Of a stretch of DNA of 64,000 bases, positions 60,601 through 64,000 are shown piece after piece. How positions within the stretch are numbered: position 1 is the stretch's first letter; each line of letters starts with the position of its first letter. The notes below the pieces were generated by a model. The model searched no databases, was not told the origin of the DNA, and was given only the letters and a program-made list of their open reading frames with translations. Position numbers and translations under genes: made by a program. Source of the stretch: Actinernus sp. WN-2022 (Eukaryota; Cnidaria; Anthozoa; Actiniaria; Actinernidae); assembly GCA_030867875.1 (NCBI GenBank), contig JAOWCC010001634.1, positions 139,954,365 to 140,018,364 on the forward strand, in the 5' to 3' direction.

Positions 60601-62327
60601 AGGAAATTCCCATTGTTTATATAAGCAAAGTATTTCTGTCTGTCCCTTTGAAAATGTGTATTTCTGCTAAGAAATTCGAACAGAAGAATGTAGGACCTTC
60701 GATCTCCGACTCTTACTTTTATGAGTTAAGACTGGAACCAAGTTGACCATACATCGTGTATTTGGTTGGCAGAGTTGCCAGGCCTCCAGGGACGGTTATT
60801 CTTTGAAGGGATGTGTGTTGCTTGGTTGGACTTAGAGTTTTACAAACTCAATGAAAGGTTAATTCAAAGAGTATTTCAAGCACAATATTCTTTAGATGGA
60901 ATGATAATAATAACAGCTGCAACTGAGGCATCACTAGTTCTGGATGGCACGATTTAATGGAGAAATATGTACAGTAGCCGAGTAGATAAGCTTAAAATGT
61001 CTTACTTTTATACTACCACCTGGAAATACGATATAATTATGTGCTTTCATTATAAATTTGCTCACATATAATATACTTCAAATAACAATGTCAATGTGGT
61101 AAAATCCTTACCTAACATGTCATCAAAAATGGCCGTTATTTTATCTGGGGGCCCCGTATTCATTCAGCAAAATTTGCATTAATCTTTGGTAAAACTATTC
61201 TTACCACGAAAATATTTCAGTTATGACTTTTGTAGATCTTACAGTTTGGAATAAAGTTTATATTTTGTATACGTGAATCGAAGTTCTAAACCCTGCGGCG
61301 TAAAATTTTGAAACCAAGAGATTACTGCTTGATGGCCTACGGGATAAACAGAGCAACAAATCCTACTAAATTGTCAATTATAAAAGCAATTCTAATCATA
61401 ATTCCAGATTTGTTGGTTATATCATTGCAGGTCTTGGGAGTTGCAGATCCATTTAAGCTTGCCAAGTCTTGAAATAAACAGGGGCAAGTCAAATGCATCA
61501 GTACACATGATGTAGTGACTGAAAAACTGAATCGCTTGTATTTAGAACTAGAAATTATGCTATAGATAATAAACTAAAAGCTGGACTAGCATGAAACACT
61601 CAATAACTCTTTATTGATGTTGTTTTATGTTACTTTATTTATAACTACTTTAATTATCATGGTCAAATCTGCTGTCTGATGTGTTCATGTCCAATTCATG
61701 AACTATTCATGAATCTACCAAATCTAATAAATTTTATGAATTACTGCTTGTAAATGTTCATGCCTGATTCATGAACTGTTCACGAACTGTTCATGCCTTA
61801 TTCATGAACTGTTCATGAATCTACACCAGTGCCTGTAAATGTTCATGCCTGATTCATGAACTGTTCATGAACCATCGTCATGAAATGTTCATGTACTTTT
61901 AGGTCAGGAGATGTTCATGAAAAATCATCTTTCATGAATGTGGCCATTTAATGTTCATTCCCATTCATGAACAGTTCATGAATGTTCATGGACATAAATT
62001 CATGAACCATTCATGAATTGTTCATAAAAGTTTCGCCAGGGTTCTGTCGCACGATTCTCAATATTTACTGACATCCGCTCTAAATAAATTGCATCAATAT
62101 TTTTAAGTGTATCAAAGACTTACCCTAATGACCTGCCAGAGAAGCCCTAGGACTAAATGTATTTTTCCATTTGCCAAGTCTTCCGCACCAATGTTGACAA
62201 GGTTACAACCAATGGACATGGCAGAGTTAATAACCAGTGTCTGGTTCTCGTGGATAGTAAAGACCTTCAAGGGTGGTTTGTTGACGGCACGCATATCGAT
62301 AGTGCCAGGGGATGACAAGTTTATCAT
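33467..62327 (-). CDS. PLS: Plastin/fimbrin, actin-bundling protein; ten C-terminal exons of a 5'-incomplete gene
   Basis: Span of a plastin (fimbrin) gene. Plastins cross-link actin filaments in the cytoplasm with two actin-binding domains, each a pair of calponin-homology (CH) domains, behind N-terminal EF-hands. Coding exons on the minus strand: 62124-62327, 55421-55606, 51432-51512, 42194-42274, 41800-41947, 41155-41243, 40122-40326, 39068-39180, 37024-37167, 33467-33646. They total 1431 nt, in frame throughout, giving 476 residues and a TAA stop; every internal junction has AG/GT sites. Family signatures include [12 protein letters not shown] (CH1), [15 protein letters not shown] (CH2 start), [12 protein letters not shown] (CH2 end), [12 protein letters not shown] (CH3), and [14 protein letters not shown] (CH4). 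The EF-hands and early CH1 (about 170 residues in vertebrate plastins) are not found up to 64000, so the gene continues beyond the window. Introns run from 0.2 to 9.2 kb and are packed with mobile DNA. The C-terminus is unusual: a lysine-rich tail replaces the short vertebrate end. Confidence 0.96.
34517..34760. repeat. Dispersed repeat, family D, copy 1
   Basis: TAAAGGCACTTGTACGAGAT, AAATGCTATTTTCCACCTCC, TTTTGAAGTTTGTTTGCCAT, CCCATGGGATCACGAGCTCA. Copies lie at 40495-40970 and 50371-50640. The outer GGCACTTGTACGA resembles the TTAA MITE ends. Confidence 0.75.
34840..36165 (-). pseudogene. Non-LTR retrotransposon reverse transcriptase fragment (5'-truncated, interrupted)
   Basis: Minus-strand translation gives [19 protein letters not shown] near 36145-36060, CGIPQGTI near 35970, YINDLP and MYADD (RT catalytic motif) within an open frame at 35287-35853, then thumb-like sequence ending [11 protein letters not shown]. 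Stops follow, with remnants such as [12 protein letters not shown] near 35040. The order matches RT domains 3-7 of jockey/CR1/RTE-like LINEs. There is no endonuclease region, so it is 5'-truncated. About 100 bp of unrelated sequence (35842-35945) splits the GIPQG and YINDLP motifs. It lies in the last plastin intron. Confidence 0.85.
36318..36334 (+). repeat. 17-base G run
   Basis: A second 17-base G homopolymer, in the last plastin intron. Confidence 0.9.
37024..37167 (-). CDS. PLS: Plastin exon: CH4 middle
   Basis: 48 residues (370-417): [16 protein letters not shown] then a segment matching the vertebrate SLAVVDLIDAIQP region. Acceptor TTCTAG|CTG, donor GAG|GTAGTT, phase 0 at both ends. 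Confidence 0.93.
38655..38800. mobile_element. Short TIR element with a TATTG microsatellite core
   Basis: CATCCCTTCATGTAGGACGA then CACGAATTGCTACCAAA mirrors TTTGGTAAAAATTTGTGTCG then TCCTACATAAAGGGATTG. The middle (about 38690-38765) is a run of TATTG/TGTAT units. It lies in the plastin intron between 37167 and 39068. Confidence 0.75.
39068..39180 (-). CDS. PLS: Plastin exon: end of CH3 and start of CH4
   Basis: Completes the split Ala codon, then [20 protein letters not shown] (end of CH3) and [11 protein letters not shown] (start of CH4), residues 332-369. Acceptor TCCAG|CT, donor ACG|GTAACT. Confidence 0.94.
40122..40326 (-). CDS. PLS: Plastin exon: CH3 core
   Basis: 68 codons plus one base (264-331), starting [15 protein letters not shown], then [15 protein letters not shown] and [14 protein letters not shown], a typical CH3 core. 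Acceptor TTTTAG|TTA, donor TTAG|GTATGT (phase 1). Confidence 0.95.
40594..40970. repeat. 76-bp tandem repeat, about 4.5 copies, inside family D
   Basis: CCATGGGATCACAAGCTCAT, TTAATTTGTTATTGAAGTGA, TGTATCAGTATGTGACTGTT, TCCAGTAAAGCC recurs every 76 bp (CATGGG at 40605, 40681, 40757, 40833, 40909). The copies are nearly identical except the last. It is in the 828-bp plastin intron 40327-41154. Confidence 0.95.
41155..41243 (-). CDS. PLS: Plastin exon: start of CH3
   Basis: Completes the split Thr codon (residue 234), then [20 protein letters not shown] and on to LVLFQ (to residue 263). This is the opening of the third CH domain. Acceptor TTGCAG|CA, donor CAG|GTGAGT. Confidence 0.95.
41800..41947 (-). 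CDS. PLS: Plastin exon: end of CH2 and acidic linker to CH3
   Basis: 49 codons plus one base (185-233), opening [19 protein letters not shown], followed by a Glu/Asp-rich linker ([17 protein letters not shown]) between the two actin-binding domains. Acceptor ATAG|GAT, donor CTCA|GTAAGT (phase 1). Confidence 0.95.
42194..42274 (-). CDS. PLS: Plastin exon: CH2 helix segment
   Basis: 27 residues (158-184), [20 protein letters not shown] and onward, matching the vertebrate stretch around KRAESMLQQADKLGC. Acceptor GTCAG|ATT, donor AAG|GTTAGT. It is preceded by a 9.2 kb intron that hosts a complete-looking DNA transposon. Confidence 0.92.
42680..42960. mobile_element. TGTTGTCTGGGAGATAGGGAA MITE
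   Basis: TGTTGTCTGGGAGATAGGGA then ATA on the left is mirrored by TATTCCCTATCTCCCAGACA then ACA on the right. Further inverted units of TAGGGAATA type lie inside. An AT microsatellite adjoins it at 42635-42660. Confidence 0.85.
43933..44065. mobile_element. Hairpin MITE in the 9.2 kb plastin intron
   Basis: GAAGGGCTGTGTGCAAAAAG then GGC pairs with GCCCTTTTTGCACACAGCCC then TTC; inner TTCTAAATTCTCC pairs with GGAGAATTTAGAA. Confidence 0.85.
45355..45455. repeat. Dispersed repeat, third copy of the 25157 family
   Basis: GAAACTAATTAAGCGCTCGG then GTAAGCAGAC, TTTTTTCTTCGAATTTATTA and GCATTGCAGGCTAGA. It directly abuts the left end of the XPG-like transposon. Confidence 0.7.
46145..48496 (-). 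CDS. XPG/FEN-like (PIN-fold) nuclease with C-terminal Tesmin/TSO1-type CXC domain, main exon
   Basis: The longest open frame in the window, 784 codons including the stop in the spliced model. Residues are numbered from the GTG at 48482-48484. Residues 110-180 are a conserved-looking helical block ([20 protein letters not shown], then [11 protein letters not shown]). Residues 386-600 carry XPG/PIN-like acidic motifs: FVLDGG (D388), VFDGY (D429), [11 protein letters not shown] (D498, D500, D502), [10 protein letters not shown] (D523, D524, D526) and [15 protein letters not shown] (D585, resembling the XPG helix-hairpin-helix approach). Residues 730-764 form a CXC cysteine cluster ([17 protein letters not shown], then [13 protein letters not shown]), a DNA-binding type. 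The C-terminus is acidic. There is no ATG at the frame's start; an in-frame stop lies just upstream, and a CAG acceptor before AAAACTTATTTTGTGTCG fits splicing from 48837-48986. AATAAA overlaps the stop. No DDE transposase core was proved; the nuclease call rests on motifs only. Confidence 0.8.
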   Translation of the reverse strand, partial: KTYFVSFQFPVNPETGDDLLEKARLLFKQLLEKEKTWEEVNAEDVWEPIRARVQATQETLRERSRTSALWLQYMEMINIIRTFIKAERTANWELHLQAMSQMLPNLAAAGHNLYVKSVSIYLQFMSKLEHDNPEVYRKFMAGLHVVRRSDRYWAGLSTDLIIEQVLMRTLKTSGGLTRGRGMTEQQRLTWLLAMPTCADVNDVMQELTGVNFNSSEQNKDMSPSRRARDVKDTTTILRALHDRSPFSPDPHLRNTMNGVNGDSSVNVDNSKEIGEKILASMTGRTPSEYTFRKVDQAITLAAKSSIKIDGERVEVDPQLLFQRLILASSTGEELSMVFRYELSSYPTSLFDSSLMLRQANKPALADAIWSSLSQLVTAEKAPSDPGLQFVLDGGALLHRVLWPNPGSATFSEVCARYCDYVTKKYGKAIVVFDGYTTSMSTKQMMQQRRTSGKVAPAVTFTEDMQVTMRKDVFLSNSKNKQRFLYMLSRFLRQRQCETHHADGDADLLIVKTAVESARTNTTVLVGDDTDLLILLLFYGELESHDLFFIPEPKSNSIRRRVWNIKKTQDQLGRHVCENILYIHAVLGCDTTSRIHGIGKGKILRKFETSSHLKEHAQSFQGSSTSKDEIATAGESTFVLLNNGKPGQRLDDLRYQRYQEKLATKTTKIEPNSLPPTSAAARYHSFRVYAQVQQWRGAEVNIHVEEWGWESNDGQVIPVMTDLPPAPESLLRIVRCNCSTGCGTMRCSCRKHSIECSPACGQCKGSGCQNSSVVTPESDDSDEE
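48837..48986 (-). CDS. Putative first exon of the XPG-like/CXC transposon gene
   Basis: 50 codons from an ATG ([20 protein letters not shown] and on), ending SDASLQ at a strong donor CAG|GTAAGC. Joining to the acceptor at 48497-48498 keeps frame (phase 0) and gives a protein of 833 residues. The 340-bp intron is 48497-48836. This rests on splice-site quality and on the main exon's lack of an ATG; a different start further out is possible. Confidence 0.55.
49018..49623. repeat. Two-copy 303-bp tandem duplication including the transposon's right terminal repeat
   Basis: The block beginning CCGAGTTAAAAATCCCCGCG at 49018 recurs at 49321 and appears identical by eye over its whole 303 bp. Each copy holds the outer part of the transposon's right inverted repeat plus the left end of the neighbouring short element. 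Near-identity means a very recent duplication or an assembly artefact. Confidence 0.9.
49548..50122. mobile_element. Short TIR element next to the XPG-like transposon
   Basis: Inverted ends: TACTACTCTTCCCAGTAAAC, then GCGACACCCCAAGTTTTTT and CGTGGTAC further in, at 49548-49645, mirrored at about 50020-50122 (AAAAAACTTGGGGTGTCACA, GTTTACTGG, AGAGTAGTA). Similarity continues inward through TTTGGCATACCGCCGG. No coding potential seen. It could equally start at 49245 in the first copy of the tandem duplication. Confidence 0.65.
50371..50640. repeat. Dispersed repeat, family D, copy with an internal duplication
   Basis: AAAGGCACTTGTACGAGATT and AAATGCTATTTTCCACC match 34517-34760. Between them lies an inverted pair CTTTCTCGATTTATCAATGT / CGTTGATATATCGAGAAAGA and a direct repeat of TTTGTATTTCAGGGTATTGT (about 50481 and 50540). 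Confidence 0.65.
50787..51385. mobile_element. TTAA MITE, family A, full copy
   Basis: TTAAAGTGCCACTACGACGA then AAATTT is mirrored by TCGTAGGGGCACTTTAA, with TTAA at both borders. Internal inverted pair GTGCCCTTTGTTCAGCTTTA, then GGTTTATTC and AAGTGATGTCATACACTTAA, at 50946-51021 and 51155-51233. It ends 47 bp before plastin exon 51432-51512. Confidence 0.9.
51432..51512 (-). CDS. PLS: Plastin exon: CH2 middle segment
   Basis: 27 residues (131-157), [16 protein letters not shown] then a divergent loop ending SYFG. Acceptor TGTAG|GAC, donor GGT|GTAAGT, phase 0 at both ends. The loop is about five residues shorter than the vertebrate counterpart when joined directly to the next exon found. 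Confidence 0.9.
51689..51856 (-). mobile_element. tRNA-derived SINE, family P, best-preserved head
   Basis: On the minus strand: CCCGGTTACCAGCTTGGTGG, TTAAGCTCCGGTCTGTCGTG then CGGGAGTTCGTGGGTTCAAA (box A- and box B-like), and the body ATTCAGGGTCTTAAAATAAC. Not a working tRNA gene: the acceptor stem is not formed and the body runs on as in other copies. Confidence 0.75.
52620..53010 (-). mobile_element. tRNA-derived SINE, family O, second copy
   Basis: Minus strand: ACCGCCTCACTGGTTAGCTC then AGTTGGTAGC (box A-like), GGGGGTAATCAAATCCCAGC (decayed box B), and body AACCTGCTGTGCTACTCGAA. The tail ends in GTAAAGCGCCATGAGACTGT. Confidence 0.75.
53836..54549 (+). pseudogene. Ty3/Gypsy-type integrase C-terminal remnant
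   Basis: Three reading frames must be combined. [20 protein letters not shown] and [11 protein letters not shown] come first (about 53850-53940), then a shift to a frame with [20 protein letters not shown] and [12 protein letters not shown] (53924-54310). The end is a Ser/Pro-rich tail with [15 protein letters not shown] (to 54549). These are integrase-core-end and post-integrase signatures of Gypsy-like Pol. No RT, protease or gag is nearby, so only the 3' part survives. The frameshifts make it non-functional. It lies in the plastin intron between 51512 and 55421. Confidence 0.85.
54781..54945 (+). mobile_element. Putative 3' LTR of the Gypsy-type remnant
   Basis: A purine-rich tract (AGAAAGAAGGGAA) ends at 54780 and is followed by TGTCACGG. 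The unit ends TAATATTACA, so it has TG...CA borders, about 165 bp, with AATAAA at about 54897. This is the expected layout for a polypurine tract and 3' LTR after the pol remnant. The 5' LTR is not in the window, so the end cannot be confirmed by comparison. Confidence 0.6.
54961..55362. mobile_element. Inverted-repeat element beside the LTR
   Basis: GCATTCCTCT then AAGAAATGAAGTTCATTATT (54962-55000) is mirrored by AATAATGAACTTCATTTCTG and AGGAATGC (about 55322-55360). Inner inverted block TTTGAATTTTAGTCTCCTTAG pairs with GAAGGAGACTAATTTGAATT. Non-coding. Confidence 0.6.
55421..55606 (-). CDS. PLS: Plastin exon: CH1-CH2 linker and start of CH2
   Basis: 62 residues (69-130), starting IGLFSKITL and containing [15 protein letters not shown], the conserved opening of the second CH domain. 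Acceptor TTAG|ATTGGG, donor ACG|GTAAGT; phase 0 at both ends. Confidence 0.95.
56030..56640. repeat. Dispersed inverted repeat
   Basis: AAAGTGCATACGAATCTAAA, TTGTCAATATCTCATCTTGT then TCCAGAGATATTCAGG (56033-56154). The latter is mirrored at 56575-56625 (GATTATCTCTGGATCGAGAT then GAGATATTGACAAATGG). Another direct copy begins at 62600. Confidence 0.65.
57143..57289. mobile_element. Near-perfect hairpin MITE
   Basis: TATATATACAACACTGTCAG then CCGTGTTGTATCACATATCC and AAACAC (left) is mirrored by GTGTTTGGATATGTGATACA then ACACGGCTGACAGTGTTGTA and TATA (right). About 46-bp arms with no visible mismatch. Confidence 0.9.
57768..62080. mobile_element. Giant palindromic element, split by a nested insertion
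   Basis: Left arm 57768-58400 (GAGCGGATGTCAGTAAATAT, GAATCGTGCGACAGAAGTGA, and on to GTTGTACTTTAAACAATTC) is mirrored by 58945-59513, then interrupted, and completed at 62043-62080 (TCTGTCGCACGATTCTCAAT then ATTTACTGACATCCGCTC). Arms are about 620 bp with scattered substitutions and indels; the spacer is about 545 bp. The arms contain TTTGGGTCTGCGTACGGACC. No transposase frame seen. The last bases before the border are TAA on the left and TAA on the right. Confidence 0.85.
59513..62042. mobile_element. 2.5 kb CCCTGRC-ended element rich in ATGTTCATGAA repeats
   Basis: Begins CCCTGACAAAAATATGTTCA and ends in the inverse of CCCTGGCGAAACTTTTATGA then ACAATTC. Both subterminal zones (about 59528-59960 and 61680-62035) are dense in degenerate TTCATGAAC/GTTCATGAA units. 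The middle (59960-61680) is AT-rich with no transposase frame, so non-autonomous. Inserted into the right arm of the giant palindrome. Confidence 0.8.
62124..62327 (-). CDS. PLS: Plastin exon: second half of CH1
   Basis: Encodes 68 residues (1-68 of the part seen), beginning [16 protein letters not shown] and ending GLLWQVIR, the C-terminal half of CH1. The donor is AGG|GTAAGT. The acceptor is ambiguous: AG at 62328-62329 gives a codon-boundary start, while AG at 62332-62333 would add CAAG (one more residue, Lys, with phase change). Vertebrate plastins have Cys-Lys before MINL, so either is possible. The preceding exon lies more than 1.6 kb upstream, outside the window. Confidence 0.93.
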
Positions 62328-62599
62328 CTTGCTAAAGGTAGGATTAGCTTAACAATCAACACAAGGAAAAATTGATATATTTTCCAAGTCAGAATACAAA
62401 AAATAAATGAAGAGGCTGTATGCTGCTTGTACTTGGGCCATTATAATGGTATACCAACACTGGTCCGTTAGTGAAATTTTCGTTTATCATTGCCTGATAT
62501 GCTCATTCCAGCTTTACTCTTTCGTTGGTTTGTTTTCAAATTTGAATGCATTAGCTCTTTCTAATCAAAATTCACTTCACAAAGGAACATTGTTTAAGT

Positions 62600-62760
62600 A
62601 CTTAAAGTGCATATGAATCCAAAATTACAGCAAGTTCATCTCATTTGATAATCCTTTCAAAATGAGGAAGAATTGTTGTTTACCATTTGTCAATATCTAA
62701 TCTTGTTCCAGAGAAATTCAATATTTTTAAATATACAAATGAGGTTATTACCTTGATGGA
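62600..62760. repeat. Copy of the 56030 dispersed repeat
   Basis: TAAAGTGCATATGAATCCAA, AAGTTCATCTCATTTGATAA, TTTGTCAATATCTAATCTTG then TTCCAGAGAAATTCAA. Confidence 0.7.
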
Positions 62761-62782
62761 CATCACGAATGACAATGAAGAG

Positions 62783-63075
62783 TACCGTATTCACTCACGG
62801 ATAAGCTGCACCTTTTTATCCAAAATCTACATTTGAAATCGGGGGTGCAGCTTATCTGCGAGAACATCTGAACAAGGTTCCGTAAATTTACATAAATTAA
62901 AACTTTAAAGAAATATTTTTTTTACTGACTCAAGCAAGTTAACACACAAAACCAAAAGAAACTACCGTATTTGACCGTGTATAAGCCGCGGGGTATTTTC
63001 GTTTTCATTTTGGAAAAAAGTAAAAAAATTCTCCCTGAAGTCCGGGTGCGGCTTATTAAGCGGGCTTTTTCAGAT
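62783..63075. repeat. Two adjacent ACCGTATT...TAAGC.GC repeat units
   Basis: TACCGTATTCACTCACGGAT then AAGCTGCACC with the inverse GGGGGTGCAGCTTATC (62784-62860), and TACCGTATTTGACCGTGTAT then AAGCCGCGGGG with the inverse GGGTGCGGCTTATTAAGC (62964-63062). These look like a MITE family whose unit is an inverted GTGCRGCTTAT pair. Confidence 0.6.
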
Positions 63076-63100
63076 TCAAGTTCGAGTAAAATAAAATAAT

Positions 63101-64000
63101 TAGCCAAAATTTCCCATCAAATGAATCATGTTATTTGATCTGAACGTACGCTTCACTGCCTTCTAAAGACCTGTTCCCTAAGACGGAAAACCGTGTTAAT
63201 CCGTAAGCTTTTGTCTAAGGACATTGTTCCATTAGACAGAATGCTTATTTCTTTGAGTTTGTTTGATTTGACTTCCGATACTCTGACATTTTGATGTTCC
63301 AGAGAAATTTTCCCACGAGACTACGCAGTACCGGGAGACAGAAACCGACATGACTCGCAAGAATGGTGCAATCTCGTCTACCTCGGGTGTTTTAATTGCT
63401 TTACAGTAGAATAGTTTTAAGATCCTAACAATCTAAAAAACATAACTTTTAAAACATTTTATAAAACTTCTTCAACCGAGACATGTTTTGAATATTCTAC
63501 CAAGCTTAACCGAGCAGGATCGAGTGAGAATTCTGAATCTACGTCAATTCACGACGTCAACAAATGCACAAGAGATGTAAATTAGCATATTACGATCGGC
63601 TCACATTTGCGCACTCAGTAAGCCAAACATCCATATAGATGTTTTTGAAACTTCCCGAGCCTTTTTTGGACCATGTATATCTATCTTAAACCACGTATAA
63701 AACCGATGAAAACGATTATTATAGTATAACAGGTAAGCATTGTCCTTGAACGTTCTTTGTGAATTTAGATAGTTTGAATTACACTTTAGCAAAAAGTCAC
63801 GTAGAATTTCACATGTCGAACTGAAGTCGCACTTTATACTATAAATCAACTTGATACCACAACAGCGATAACTGTTACAGCGATAACTGTTACGAATCTA
63901 AAGTGTCAGAATAAACTTTGTTTTGAATTCGACACGGCGATTTTATTTTAACAACATTTGTATTTTAGATGAAAAGAATCAGTTGTTTGAAGTTTTGAGA
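63101..64000. other. Part of the plastin upstream intron; nothing else seen
   Basis: No plastin exon (EF-hand or early CH1) is recognisable here on the minus strand. A perfect 15-bp direct repeat ACAGCGATAACTGTT lies at 63862-63891. Confidence 0.5.

Noticed and set aside
63601..63849. 82-codon minus-strand frame as an upstream plastin exon
   Set aside because: The sequence has no EF-hand or CH-domain similarity and no good splice sites in phase.

Overview
The window is animal nuclear DNA: AT-rich and gene-poor, with short exons bounded by GT/AG splice sites, introns of several kilobases and very many short inverted-repeat elements. The plastin gene, the XPG-like/CXC transposon gene and the repeat types together suggest an anthozoan cnidarian, such as a coral or sea anemone. 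That placement is inference; no search was run.

Layout. From 1 to about 33.4 kb I find no gene I can name. This part is a mosaic of transposable-element debris: a 2.5 kb TTAA-bounded element holding fifteen copies of a 77-bp satellite (194-2730), several TTAA-flanked MITE families, hairpin elements nested in one another, tRNA-derived SINEs, and a Penelope-like fragment with a hammerhead-ribozyme-like core (near 26.2 kb). From 33467 to 62327 the minus strand carries the last ten recognisable coding exons of a plastin/fimbrin gene (1431 nt, 476 codons plus stop, phases all consistent). Its N-terminal EF-hand exons and the start of its first CH domain must lie beyond 64 kb.

The plastin introns hold most of the notable mobile DNA. 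The roughly 9.2 kb intron between 42274 and 51432 contains a 3.8 kb element with long terminal inverted repeats (about 45467-49241). Its single gene, antisense to the window and probably spliced, encodes an XPG/FEN-like (PIN-fold) nuclease with a C-terminal Tesmin/TSO1-type CXC cysteine domain. This is the best candidate for an under-described system here. Its right terminal repeat is duplicated as part of a 303-bp tandem repeat. Other introns hold a broken non-LTR reverse transcriptase, a Gypsy-type integrase remnant with a 3' LTR, a 76-bp satellite expansion, and a giant palindrome (57768-62080) split by a 2.5 kb element full of ATGTTCATGAA repeats.

Functionally, the only host gene seen is plastin, a cytoplasmic actin-filament cross-linker. 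Everything else is mobile or repetitive. Repeat boundaries were read by eye and may be off by several bases.
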